A DNA stretch of 64,000 nucleotides, taken from Bradyrhizobium erythrophlei. GTDB lineage: Bacteria > Pseudomonadota > Alphaproteobacteria > Rhizobiales > Xanthobacteraceae. The stretch's first letter is position 1, and every line of letters begins with the position of its first letter. A model generated the notes under the pieces. That model was not told where the DNA came from, did not search any database, and saw only the letters and a list, made by a program, of their open reading frames with translations. Positions 48,738 to 57,234 of this stretch are shown here, one piece after another. The DNA is taken from NCBI RefSeq assembly GCF_900129425.1, contig NZ_LT670817.1, positions 4,774,001 to 4,838,000 of the forward strand, given 5' to 3'. The translations under genes were made by a program, and so were the position numbers.

Positions 48738-50111
48738 TTACGCCGCCGTCGCGACCACGCGGTTGCGGCCGTCGTGTTTGGCGCGGTAGAGCGCGGTGTC
48801 GGCGCGCTTGAGCACGTCGGCAACGGCCTCGCCCTTGAGCTCCAGGGTCGACAGGCCGATCGAGATCGTGACCTCGATGCGTTTTGTCCCCTTGTTGATC
48901 GCGAAAGTCTCGCCCGCGATCGAGCGGCGCAGCCGTTCCGCCACCAGACCGGCGACATGCAGGTCGGTCTCCGGCATCACGATGACGAATTCCTCGCCGC
49001 CATAGCGGCAGGCGAGATCGATGCCGCGGATCGATTTGCGCAGGCGAACTGCGAATTCGCGCAGCACGTCGTCGCCGGCGTCGTGGCCGTAATTGTCGTT
49101 GATCGATTTGAAAAAATCGATGTCGAGCATCATCAGCGCCAGCGGCTTGCCGCGGGCCGCGGCCTGCTCGGCCAGCGTGCCCAGATGGCTCTCCATGTAA
49201 CGGCGGTTATGCAGGCCGGTGAGCGCGTCGGTGATCGCCATCTCGATGGAGTTCTGCACGTTGTCGCGCAGATGGTCGGTGTAGCGGCGCTTGCGAATCT
49301 GGGTGCGCGCACGGGCCAGCAATTCGTTCTTGTCGACCGGGCGCAGCAGGTAATCGTTGACGCCGATCTCGAGCCCGCGGAGCAGCCGCGCATTGTTGTC
49401 GGCGTCCGCAATGGCGAGAATCGGAACCTGCCGGGTCCGCTCCAGCGACCGCACCTGGCTGCACAGCCGCAAGCCGTCGAAATTATCGAGGCCGAGCGAG
49501 ACGATCAGCAGATCGTAATTGCCGTCGGCGGCGTGGAACAGCGCGTCCGCCGGATTGGCTTCAACATCGACGGTATGCTCGGTGCTCAGCACCGGCGCCA
49601 GCCGCTCATAGGACGATGGCCGGTCATCGACCAAAAGAACGCGCCCGCCCTTCCCGGTGTCGGCGACGGCACTTCGCTCCGGCGCCTGCACACCGATCTC
49701 CAGCGATGTAAGCGCGCGCATGCGCAACTCGTCGGTCATCATCTTGAGCCGCGTCAACGAACGCACCCGCGCGATCAGCACGACGTCGGACACCGGTTTG
49801 GTCAGAAAATCGTCGGCGCCGGCCTCAAGGCCGCGGACGCGGTCGGCCGGGCTGTCCAGCGCAGTCACGATAACCACCGGAATGAAATGCGTTGCCGGAT
49901 TGGACTTCAGCCGGCGGCAAACCTCAAACCCGTCGATATCGGGCATCATCACGTCGAGCAGGATGATGTCGCATTCGGCGCGGGCGCAGATCTGCAGCGC
50001 CTCGGTGCCGTTGGACGCGGTGAGCACGTCGAAATACTCGGCCGACAGCCGTGCTTCCAACAGCTTGACGTTGGCGGGAACGTCGTCGACGACCAGAATA
50101 CGCGCAGACAT
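48738..50111 (-). CDS. pleD: PleD-type response regulator / diguanylate cyclase
   Basis: A 457-residue REC-REC-GGDEF protein. The first receiver has the phospho-acceptor Asp53 in DIILLDVMMPD. The second is degenerate (LLIVSLGLDNFDG has no Asp at that position) and serves as a dimer adaptor. The GGDEF domain has GGEEF at about 370-374 and an allosteric RxxD (RGID) just upstream, so it should make and be inhibited by c-di-GMP. In Caulobacter PleD drives polar remodelling. It is translated 10 bases after divK, the usual divK-pleD operon. Confidence 0.95.
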   Translation of the reverse strand: MSARILVVDDVPANVKLLEARLSAEYFDVLTASNGTEALQICARAECDIILLDVMMPDIDGFEVCRRLKSNPATHFIPVVIVTALDSPADRVRGLEAGADDFLTKPVSDVVLIARVRSLTRLKMMTDELRMRALTSLEIGVQAPERSAVADTGKGGRVLLVDDRPSSYERLAPVLSTEHTVDVEANPADALFHAADGNYDLLIVSLGLDNFDGLRLCSQVRSLERTRQVPILAIADADNNARLLRGLEIGVNDYLLRPVDKNELLARARTQIRKRRYTDHLRDNVQNSIEMAITDALTGLHNRRYMESHLGTLAEQAAARGKPLALMMLDIDFFKSINDNYGHDAGDDVLREFAVRLRKSIRGIDLACRYGGEEFVIVMPETDLHVAGLVAERLRRSIAGETFAINKGTKRIEVTISIGLSTLELKGEAVADVLKRADTALYRAKHDGRNRVVATAA

Positions 50112-50120
50112 CGAAAATCC

Positions 50121-50486
50121 CTACCCGATAAATCGCCGAACGGTTTCAATAAATTTGCCGACCGAGATCGGCTTGGAAAGATAGGCCTCGCAGCCGCCCT
50201 CGCGGATGCGCTCTTCGTCACCCTTCATCGCAAACGCCGTGACCGCGACCACCGGAATGGAACGCAACTCCGGATCGTCCTTGATCCATTTGGTCACCTC
50301 GAGGCCGGACACCTGCGGAAGCTGAATATCCATCAGGATCAGATCGGGCCGAAGCTTGCGAACGAGATCGAGCGCCTCGAAACCATTGCTGGTGCCCGAG
50401 GTCTGATAGCCATGCGCTTCCAGCAGATCGCGGAAGAGCTTCATATTGAGCTCGTTGTCCTCCACGATCAGGACGGTTTTTGCCAT
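50121..50486 (-). CDS. divK: single-domain response regulator DivK
   Basis: A 121-residue receiver. MAKTVLIVEDNELNMKLFRDLL starts it, the phospho-acceptor is Asp53 in LILMDIQLP, and Thr in VVAVTAFAMKGDEERI and Lys in AYLSKPIS complete the active site. DivK connects PleC/DivJ kinases with cell polarity and CtrA control. ATG 50486 follows GGAGGGACGGG and gives the canonical length; the longer frame upstream is not family-like. Confidence 0.96.
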   Translation of the reverse strand: MAKTVLIVEDNELNMKLFRDLLEAHGYQTSGTSNGFEALDLVRKLRPDLILMDIQLPQVSGLEVTKWIKDDPELRSIPVVAVTAFAMKGDEERIREGGCEAYLSKPISVGKFIETVRRFIG

Positions 50487-50709
50487 CCCGTCCCTCCAAT
50501 TCCCAACAGACGGGCCCGAATGCGGTGCATCGGGCGCCGCCGCGCGTGTCAAAAAGTGAATTCAAACTAGCGCCAGATTCGCTCTAACCCGTTAAACCCG
50601 CGTGCCATCTTTATGCGAATGGCTTCCACTTGCTTGAACACATTCCGCAGACTCGGGCATGATGCCCCTAAAATAGAGACCATAAGTTACGGAAAGGCAA
50701 ACACTTCAG

Positions 50710-51009
50710 TTGAAAAAGCCTGTTCACAATCCCCGGGAAGTGGCTGAAATCGTTGCAGTTCAGGCGCTCTCCTTCATCGCGGGCGACCCCGAGCGTCTGG
50801 GGGCGTTTCTGGCCGAAAGCGGGATCGGCCCGGAGACGTTGCGCTCGGCCGCCGGCGATCCGCATTTTCTGGCCAGCGTGCTCGATTTCGTCCTGCGCGA
50901 CGATGCAACCGTAAAGGCGTTCGCGGCGGCCTCACAACTTCATCCCACCAACATTGCAGCCGCCCATCAGGCGCTGAACGACCCGCATTGGGAGCGCGAT
51001 GTTCCGTGA
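50710..51009 (+). CDS. DUF3572 family protein
   Basis: A 99-residue protein beginning at TTG 50710: VAEIVAVQALSFIAGDPERLGAFLAESGIGPETLRSAAGDPHFLASVLDFVLRDDATVKAFA is the DUF3572 pattern conserved in alphaproteobacteria next to divK and dinB. It is all-helical and cytoplasmic, and its function is unknown. The stop overlaps the probable GTG start of dinB (GTGA), so the two are coupled. The divergent divK promoter lies in the 220-bp gap. Confidence 0.88.
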   Translation: MKKPVHNPREVAEIVAVQALSFIAGDPERLGAFLAESGIGPETLRSAAGDPHFLASVLDFVLRDDATVKAFAAASQLHPTNIAAAHQALNDPHWERDVP

Positions 51010-52298
51010 CATCAGCCGCGCCAGAGTTCGCCGGGCCAACCTGCTTTTGCCGGGATTGCCTCGGCGATCTCGACATCAAGGCCAGGCGCTGCGGCGAATG
51101 CGGCTCCCCTCGCCTGGTTCGTCACCACGCGTTGTCCTCGCTCACGCTTGCCCATATCGATTGCGACGCGTTCTACGCCACCGTGGAGAAACGTGACAAT
51201 CCTGAGATCGCCGACAGGCCTGTCATCATCGGCGGCGGCAAGCGCGGCGTGGTGTCGGCGGCGTGTTATATTTCCCGCACCTTCGGTGTGCGCTCGGCGA
51301 TGCCGATGTTCAAGGCGCTCGCGCTGTGTCCGCATGCGGCCGTGATCCGGCCCGACATGGCGAAATATGTCCGGGTCGGCCGCGAGGTGCGCCATGCCAT
51401 GCAGGCGCTGACACCGCTGGTAGAACCGCTTTCGATCGACGAGGCGTTTCTGGATCTTGCCGGTACCCAGCGCGTTCACGGCATGATCCCTGCGAAAGTG
51501 CTGGCGCGGTTCGCGCGCGAGGTTGAACGCGATATCGGCATCACCGTTTCGGTCGGCCTGTCCTGCAACAAGTTCCTGGCCAAGATCGCCTCCGACATGG
51601 ACAAGCCGCGCGGCTTTGCCGCACTCGACCAGGCCGAGGCCCGCGCGATGCTGGCGGACAAGCCGGTCGGCTTCATCTTTGGCGTCGGACCGGCGACCCA
51701 GGAAAAACTGTCACAGCGCGGCTTTCGCACCATCGCCGATCTGCAGCGCGCCGATGAAATCGATTTGATGAAGCAATTTTCGACCGAGGGCCGCCGGCTG
51801 TGGCGGCTGGCGCGCGGCATCGACGATCGCCGCGTGGTGGCCGATCGCGGCGCCAAGACCATTTCCAGCGAGACCACCTTCGAGACCGACATCCGCGATT
51901 TTGCCACGCTCGAGAAGACGCTCTGGCGGCTGTCGGAGAAGGTATCCTCGCGGCTCAAGAACGGCGAGCTTTCGGGGTTGACGATCACGCTGAAACTGAA
52001 GACCGCGGATTTCCGGCAGCGCACCCGCTCGCAATCGATCCACGCCCCGACCCAGCTCGCGGCCAAGATTTTCGCCGTGACCCGCGAGATGCTGGCGAAG
52101 GAAATCGACGGCACCGCGTTCCGCCTGATGGGCGCCGGCGTCAGCGCGCTCCGTCCCGGCTCGCAGGGCGACGACACCGATATGCTCGACCGCCGCTCAG
52201 CCCACGCCGAACGCGCCATCGACGGTCTGCGGAAGAAGTTCGGCAGTGCCGCTGTCATCAGGGGCATCGCCTATGACGGGCCGGAGAAGCCGGAGTAG
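51006..52298 (+). CDS. dinB: DNA polymerase IV (Y family) with N-terminal Cys cluster
   Basis: A 430-residue translesion polymerase. LAHIDCDAFYATVEKRDNPE holds catalytic Asp52 and Asp54, SIDEAFLDL the third acidic site, and GVSCNKFLAKIASDMDKP-type and VGPATQEKLSQRG segments belong to palm and thumb. The little-finger domain ends near 400. Before the palm there is a Cys cluster, C13-x-C-x2-C...C29-x2-C32, resembling a zinc ribbon. The start was taken as GTG 51006 (MTSAAPEF), overlapping the DUF3572 stop; TTG 50988 is also possible. Confidence 0.93.
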   Translation: MTSAAPEFAGPTCFCRDCLGDLDIKARRCGECGSPRLVRHHALSSLTLAHIDCDAFYATVEKRDNPEIADRPVIIGGGKRGVVSAACYISRTFGVRSAMPMFKALALCPHAAVIRPDMAKYVRVGREVRHAMQALTPLVEPLSIDEAFLDLAGTQRVHGMIPAKVLARFAREVERDIGITVSVGLSCNKFLAKIASDMDKPRGFAALDQAEARAMLADKPVGFIFGVGPATQEKLSQRGFRTIADLQRADEIDLMKQFSTEGRRLWRLARGIDDRRVVADRGAKTISSETTFETDIRDFATLEKTLWRLSEKVSSRLKNGELSGLTITLKLKTADFRQRTRSQSIHAPTQLAAKIFAVTREMLAKEIDGTAFRLMGAGVSALRPGSQGDDTDMLDRRSAHAERAIDGLRKKFGSAAVIRGIAYDGPEKPE

Positions 52299-52363
52299 TG
52301 AAAACGAGGTGTTCCAGCCCGCGAGGACCACTAGCAAGATGGTTTTAATTTGAATCGGTGTCC

Positions 52364-52488
52364 TTCACCTCTCCCCAGCGGGGAGAGGTCGATTATGCGC
52401 AGCAAATCGGGTGAGGGGGCGCTGCATCAACGATAGACCGTAACCCCTCACCCGGCGCTACGCGCCGACCTCTCCCTATGGGAGAGGT
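52364..52488. repeat. intergenic palindromic repeat, family A copy 3
   Basis: TTCACCTCTCCCC...GTGAGGGGGC...TAACCCCTCACCCGGCGC...GACCTCTCCC...GGGAGAGGT; same plan as 20826-20953 and 29372-29515. It fills most of the 330-bp gap between the convergent dinB and hydrolase genes. Confidence 0.85.
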
Positions 52489-52626
52489 AAAATTTCCGCT
52501 GCGCCGCAGTTCAATCTAACCTCATCTCGTCACGCTTTAGCGACGAAGCAAATCCGGTTGGCCTCCCACGGATTCGGCTCATGCCAGCTCTCCTACTATC
52601 AGCGCTGCATTGCAGGTTGACGCCGA

Positions 52627-53685
52627 TCAGCTTTCGCCGACATCGACGATGGCTTCGGCAAACGCCTGCGGTGCTTCCTGGGGCAGGTTATGCCCGATGC
52701 CTCCACTGATGGACCGGAACGAATATTTGCCCGTGAATTTTTTGGCATAGGCACTGGGGTCGGGGTGCGGCGCACCGTTGGCGTCACCCTCAAGGGTGAT
52801 GGTGGGCACCGTAATGACCGGCGCCTCGGCAAGCCGCTTTTCCAGATCGTCATATTTCGGCTCGCCTTCGGCCAGACCGAGCCGCCAGCGGTAATTATGG
52901 ATCACGATCGCGACGTGATCCGGGTTGTCGAAGGACGTCGCTGTGCGATCGAACGTGGCATCATCGAAGTCCCACTTCGGCGAAGCGAGCTGCCAGATGA
53001 GCTTCGAAAAGTCGTGCCGGTATTTGTCGTAGCCGTCCCGGCCGCGTTCGGTGGCAAAATAATATTGATACCACCATTGGAGCTCGGCCTTTGGCGGCAG
53101 TGGCGCCTTGCCGGCTTCCTGGCTGCCGATCAGATAGCCGCTCACGGAAACCAGCGCCTTGCAGCGCTCGGGCCACAGTGCCGCGATGATATCGGCCGTT
53201 CGCGCTCCCCAATCAAACCCGCCGATGGTTGCGTTCTGGATCTTGAGAGCATCCATTAAGGCGATGATATCGACGGCGACCGCCGACTGCTGGCCGTTGC
53301 GGGGCGTCTCGCTGGAAAGAAAGCGCGTCGTACCATAGCCGCGCAGATAGGGCACGATCACCCGGTAGCCGGCTGATGCCAGCAAAGGCGCGACATCGAC
53401 AAAGCTGTAAATGTCGTAGGGCCAGCCGTGCAGAAGAATGACCGCAGGACCATCGGCCGGACCGGCTTCGGCGTAACCGACATTAAGAGCGCCGGCGTCG
53501 ATCTGCTTCAGCGGGCCGAAGGATGTGTGCGTTCCCGGCTTGATCGCAGGCAGCTTCGTCTTGCCGGGCTGAGAGTTGGCCGAACGGATCACTCCGAATT
53601 GGGCGGCGGCAATGGCCATGGCCGCAGCGCTGAAAAGGCGGCGGCGCTGCTGGTCGATCTTTTCCCACATTGGGAATGTCGTCAT
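52627..53685 (-). CDS. Tat-exported alpha/beta hydrolase (epoxide hydrolase/haloalkane dehalogenase type)
   Basis: A 352-residue protein. MTTFPMWEKIDQQRRRLFSAAAMAIAAA has Arg14-16 followed by a hydrophobic stretch, a plausible Tat signal. The fold shows ILLHGWPYD (oxyanion hole), IGGFDWGART with an Asp in the nucleophile elbow (G-x-D-x-G), and GGIGHNLPQEAP with the catalytic His. An Asp nucleophile points to epoxide hydrolase or dehalogenase rather than esterase chemistry. The ATG at 53685 follows GGAGCAATCATC; the longer frame has no signal. Periplasmic location is inferred. Confidence 0.87.
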   Translation of the reverse strand: MTTFPMWEKIDQQRRRLFSAAAMAIAAAQFGVIRSANSQPGKTKLPAIKPGTHTSFGPLKQIDAGALNVGYAEAGPADGPAVILLHGWPYDIYSFVDVAPLLASAGYRVIVPYLRGYGTTRFLSSETPRNGQQSAVAVDIIALMDALKIQNATIGGFDWGARTADIIAALWPERCKALVSVSGYLIGSQEAGKAPLPPKAELQWWYQYYFATERGRDGYDKYRHDFSKLIWQLASPKWDFDDATFDRTATSFDNPDHVAIVIHNYRWRLGLAEGEPKYDDLEKRLAEAPVITVPTITLEGDANGAPHPDPSAYAKKFTGKYSFRSISGGIGHNLPQEAPQAFAEAIVDVGES

Positions 53686-54008
53686 GATGATTGCTCCATG
53701 ATCTCGGTGATCGCCATGTTGGCTGGAGAGTCCGTGCGCAAAGCACGCGCGCCGAACCAGCAAAAAACCCTTTTGTGTGTTCCTGACTGAGGCATCAAGG
53801 CCGGACAGCACAACTTTGCGCCCTCTCTTAGAACTTTCCATTCTAGCGTCGGTCGTAGAGCGGACGTCATCGTTGCGGCGTCGAGGTCATCCGTCAAACA
53901 AGGACGGAGTTTCCCTCAGGCTGAGAACGCCATCCCGTTCCGAAGGGGGTGTTGGCCATCGTCACGAACGTTGGGGCGGGATGCGGTGCACGCGGCAGCG
54001 TCGGGCGT
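53686..54008. other. 320-bp gap carrying a repeat shared with 55987-56098
   Basis: The segment at about 53778-53868 (GTGTTCCTGACTGAGG...CCGGACAGC-x-CAACTTT-x-CGCCCTCTC...TTAGAACTTTC...CTAGCGTCGG) recurs at about 55987-56098 with an insertion. The right end near 53957-54000 shares ATCGTCACGAACGT...GGGATGCGGTG with about 43618. No gene is supported. Confidence 0.55.
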
Positions 54009-54530
54009 TTACTTTAGATAACCAACATAGTAGATCCCGATTACGTTCTTCGACTGATCCCGTATCGGCTCGTACCCGGTTATGTAGGGTTTGCCGAGGA
54101 TATCCACCTCTCCATAAAACGGTTCGTTCTTTTGGATCGATGCGATCGCTTTACCCTTGGGATCGAGAATGGTTCCAACGGCCCGCGAACCATCGTCCTT
54201 TTTCACGTTCGTGGCTACGCGGACATATTCGTCACCGCTCTTCACAAAGATCGTGGCCGTCCCGCCAGCTTGTTTCACGACCTCGTCAACCAAGTCAAAA
54301 TGGTTATTCATCTTGGTCGAACCAAAATAGATGGCAGGCACTTGCTTACCCGCCACAGTATCAATTCCCTCAGTCTTCGGCGGACCGATTTTACCCGCCA
54401 TCGACTGCAAGAGTTCCATAGCCATCTTTACCTTCGCATCTTGAGCTTGGCCAACGCTCGGGAGAAGCACGGCGGCACCGATCAAGCATCCGGTCGTCAG
54501 GATGCCGACAAAAGCTTGTTTCAGGTTCAT
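54009..54530 (-). CDS. exported Cache-like sensor-domain protein
   Basis: A 173-residue protein: signal peptide (MNLKQAFVGILTTGCLIGAAVLLPSVGQAQ), then a single Cache-type fold with IDTVAGKQVPAIYFGSTKMNNHFDLVDEVVKQAGGTATIFVKSGDEYVRVATNVKKDDGSRAVGTILDPKGKAI and ITGYEPIRDQSKNVIGIYYVGY. In sensor kinases and chemoreceptors this domain binds small ligands; here it stands alone in the periplasm. ATG 54530 follows GGGAGGAAAAGCC. It could feed a ligand signal to an unlinked partner. Confidence 0.82.
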   Translation of the reverse strand: MNLKQAFVGILTTGCLIGAAVLLPSVGQAQDAKVKMAMELLQSMAGKIGPPKTEGIDTVAGKQVPAIYFGSTKMNNHFDLVDEVVKQAGGTATIFVKSGDEYVRVATNVKKDDGSRAVGTILDPKGKAIASIQKNEPFYGEVDILGKPYITGYEPIRDQSKNVIGIYYVGYLK

Positions 54531-54805
54531 GGCTTTTCCTCCCTTGGGCAAATGCCTGCATTCTTGCGCAATACATCTGGCATTTTTTCAACCCGCTCTG
54601 CGTCAACCTCGCTGTCGCTTTGCCGCCGCCCCACCACTCAGCGTAGAATTGATGCAAACACCCGGTTGCCTGTGCTGTTGGCATCGCCGGTTCGGCGAAC
54701 GCAGTGAATGCCGCCTCAATTGTGCGCCGATGTTCTATCGTGTTTGCGATCTGCTTTTGTCCCTCCCCCTAGTTGCGCTTTTCTGTCGGGAGCGACGTTA
54801 GTAGC

Positions 54806-54825
54806 TGCATGCCAAACGGCATGCA
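54806..54825. terminator. 8-bp hairpin after the MBL-fold gene
   Basis: TGCATGCC-AAAC-GGCATGCA, four bases beyond the stop codon of the minus-strand MBL-fold gene. No T-run follows, so termination is uncertain. Confidence 0.4.
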
Positions 54826-54828
54826 TCC

Positions 54829-55878
54829 TCACAACTGCGAGGCTTTTGTTCGTAAACTTCGCGCATGCAGGATTCCGAACGGATCTTCGCGGCGCGCGAG
54901 CCTGCGATAGGTGGTCAGGTCATCTTGCTGCAGCGCCGGTCCCTCGCCTCGTCGGATGTCGGAGCCCGTGTTCGCTCCAAGCGGGAGAACCGTGCCGAGA
55001 CCTGCATAAAGATACCGGTCACCGAAGGCTTTCTTCAACGCCGCGAACGTCGGCTCGCCCGTGCAGTGGCCCGGAGCAACGCTCTCCACCTTGAACGTAT
55101 GTTTCAGAGCCGCCACTGCCTTCGCGATAACATCGTCAGAAGCAACGACGAGGTGGAAGCCGCCGGCAATCAGATGAATTCTGGGATTGATAGCCGCCGC
55201 TGCCTCGACAATCCTTTCAATCCCTGGATGTGAGCAGCCGACTACGAGTACCATGCCATCAGGGGTGTTGACGGCAAGAGATAGTTCCTTGAGCTCCCTG
55301 GTGCCGGGGGCATCGGACACCAACGCTATCAGGGTCATGCCCGGAGCGATTTCGGTGGTCTTGTCGATCAATTCAAAGTTGGCCCCATGCCATGCCGCGC
55401 CGAACTTCATGACTGGAGGTGGTGCGCCTCCGTAGTAGCGCATCTCCGGCGGCAACGTCTCATCTTTTCGGTAGAAGCTCGACGGCAGCGACGAACCGTA
55501 GATGCCGAATCCTTCTTTGGGCGCGTAAATCTTCACAGTCGGATTGACACTCAAAACATAATTCAAGCCTGCCATGTGGTCCGAATGCCGGTGTGACAGG
55601 ACAACAAAATCAAGGGTTTTGAGGTCAACTCCCTTCGCCTTTACATTGGCCGCAAAGATGTCGGCGTCATTTCCGGTGTCAAACAAGATTCGTTTTCCGG
55701 CGATCTCCACGAGGGCCGAGAAGCCCCAGTCCTTGCTCATCGAAGGATCGGTTCCGAAGGCATCGTAGAGGATAGTGATTTGACTTTTGGACTCTGGCGC
55801 AGCGGCTCTGGCTGGGACGGCTAGCGAAAGAAGGATTGAAAGTCCTGCTGCGATAAGGAATGTCGCGCGAAGCTTCAT
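54829..55878 (-). CDS. exported metallo-beta-lactamase-fold hydrolase
   Basis: A 349-residue protein with an N-terminal signal peptide (MKLRATFLIAAGLSILLSLAVPARAAA). LSHRHSDHMAGL supplies His96, His98, Asp100 and His101 of the dinuclear metal site. VVGCSHPGIE and AGGFHLV further on supply later ligands. The pattern is of the MBL subgroup annotated as 7,8-dihydropterin-6-methyl-4-(beta-D-ribofuranosyl)-aminobenzene-5'-phosphate synthase-like, usually of unknown substrate. The export signal argues for a periplasmic hydrolase. Confidence 0.87.
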   Translation of the reverse strand: MKLRATFLIAAGLSILLSLAVPARAAAPESKSQITILYDAFGTDPSMSKDWGFSALVEIAGKRILFDTGNDADIFAANVKAKGVDLKTLDFVVLSHRHSDHMAGLNYVLSVNPTVKIYAPKEGFGIYGSSLPSSFYRKDETLPPEMRYYGGAPPPVMKFGAAWHGANFELIDKTTEIAPGMTLIALVSDAPGTRELKELSLAVNTPDGMVLVVGCSHPGIERIVEAAAAINPRIHLIAGGFHLVVASDDVIAKAVAALKHTFKVESVAPGHCTGEPTFAALKKAFGDRYLYAGLGTVLPLGANTGSDIRRGEGPALQQDDLTTYRRLARREDPFGILHARSLRTKASQL

Positions 55879-56539
55879 GAGAGTTCCTCCTTACGAAATT
55901 GCTTTTCGTCGGACGGATCAATCAATTTAATATTCGAAGCACCGGCTGACCGAGATCAATGGGCAACTCTAATGGGCAACTCTTTTGTGTTCTTGACTGA
56001 GGGCACCCGGACAGCGCAACTTTACGCCCTCTCCTACGCCCTCTCTTTAGAACTTTCTATGATGGTAAGGCGGGCTAGCGTCGGCGGTCTCACACGACCG
56101 GGTTCTTCATGTCAGAACCGCTAACGTATGGATGGCTGTGGTGTCACTAAATCGCCAATCGGCGTCAAACTTAGCGGCTGCTCTTAGTCTGCCTTTGCGC
56201 ATCAGCGACGCGCTGGTCCGTGACCGGCGGGCGCGTCAGGTCATCCGGTGGCGAGATCGCGCCGGGAGGGGCCAAGTTGGTCCATGCCCTACTGATGAGG
56301 CCCATTAGGCCGCTCCCAGCGTGTTGTTCGCGATGAAGCCGCTACGCTGAAGCCCGAACAGATGCAGCAGCGGTTAGTGCGGCAGTTCTACCCGGTGGCG
56401 TCATCCAGGAACCTCCGAAGTTTCACCACCAACGCAGTGCGCTGGTCGGCCTGCTGCCCTTCACGAGGACAGACTTAAGACGTTAGTATCGATAGCCTAT
56501 CTGTCAAGATGGCCGCCAAGTGTCCCGGACGCTAGTTTG
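55879..56539. other. 660-bp gap with repeat and gene debris
   Basis: Left part: MBL promoter region and the repeat copy at about 55987-56098 that matches 53778-53868. The right part, 56150-56500, has patchy protein-like composition without an intact frame, consistent with decayed DNA. Nothing definite is seen. Confidence 0.45.
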
Positions 56540-56833
56540 CTATGCCAACGTATGGACGATCACCGGGCCGGCCACCGCGGTGGCGGGGCCAATGAGCAGG
56601 GGCGCAAGGTTTTGCTCGATCCAGGCGAGTGCACGCCTGTTTGCCTCCTCCGCTCCCGCGTAATTGTTGAAGATGCTGACCGCCGTTACAGTATCGTCGG
56701 GTGCATAAACCACATAGTAAGCCATGAAGCCTTCAACATCACTAATGATCGGAATGGCGCCCTCCTTAATTCTGCGCGTGAGTTCTTCGACCATGCCAGT
56801 CTTGGCTTTACCCTGACGAATGGCGGCGTACAT
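56540..56833 (-). CDS. small ABM-like (antibiotic biosynthesis monooxygenase fold) protein
   Basis: A 97-residue protein: MYAAIRQGKAKTGMVEELTRRIKEGAIPIISDVEGFMAYYVVYAPDDTVTAVSIFNNYAGAEEANRRALAWIEQNLAPLL. Such short proteins have a ferredoxin-like dimeric alpha/beta barrel; the G-F-x-x-Y...S-I-F-x-(N/D)-x-A-x-A-E pattern is typical. The ATG at 56833 follows GAAGGAGGGTCCC, which decides the start; the longer frame upstream has no support. Role unknown, perhaps a scavenging oxygenase or binding protein. Confidence 0.8.
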   Translation of the reverse strand: MYAAIRQGKAKTGMVEELTRRIKEGAIPIISDVEGFMAYYVVYAPDDTVTAVSIFNNYAGAEEANRRALAWIEQNLAPLLIGPATAVAGPVIVHTLA

Positions 56834-57009
56834 GGGACCCTCCTTCACTGGCGAGGCTGCCCAAGATCGCGACTGCGGCGATCGTCCATCACACCCAAGC
56901 GGGGCGAGCAGCAGGATTTCCCCGCGCACAGAATATTACGCCATCCAGCGTAACCGCACCATCAGTGCCAAAGGCGATCTTTCGTGACGGCGCTGATCGG
57001 GCAAGACCG

Positions 57010-57113
57010 GAATTGACTGGCCGGCAGTCAAAACATCTTTCGGCCCATCCCGGACAGTGGCCTCCCGTCTGCGACGACGCGCGCTGAAATTCCAGCGCGG
57101 CAGGCCTGTCCAT
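57010..57113 (-). pseudogene. remnant of a LysR-type regulator 5' end
   Basis: On the minus strand MDRPAALEFQRASSQTGGH... begins at 57113 and parallels the LysR start at 63911 (MDRLAALEIFVRVVDTGSF). The nucleotide match continues upstream of the ATG for about 45 bases (ATATGGCTTATTC, GGAGCGCTAA, ATGGACAGG). After about 20 codons the similarity is lost and the frame does not encode an HTH domain. It is the dead regulator of the divergent SDR at 57235. Confidence 0.65.
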
Positions 57114-57127
57114 TTAGCGCTCCATTG

Positions 57128-57142
57128 GAATAAGCCATATCC
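57128..57142. promoter_or_regulatory. LysR-type operator, copy 1
   Basis: GAATA-AGCCA-TATCC between the LysR remnant and the SDR. It is the reverse complement, with one change, of the palindrome GAATA-TGGCT-TATTC at 63882-63896, in the same relation to the regulator start codon. Confidence 0.55.
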
Positions 57143-57234
57143 CGTTCTGCGCCTTCTGCAAGCGCTGTGGGATAGACAGCTCAGCCCCAACGAAACGCCG
57201 TCGGATTTCCGGCGACCCAACAAGGGATCATGAA

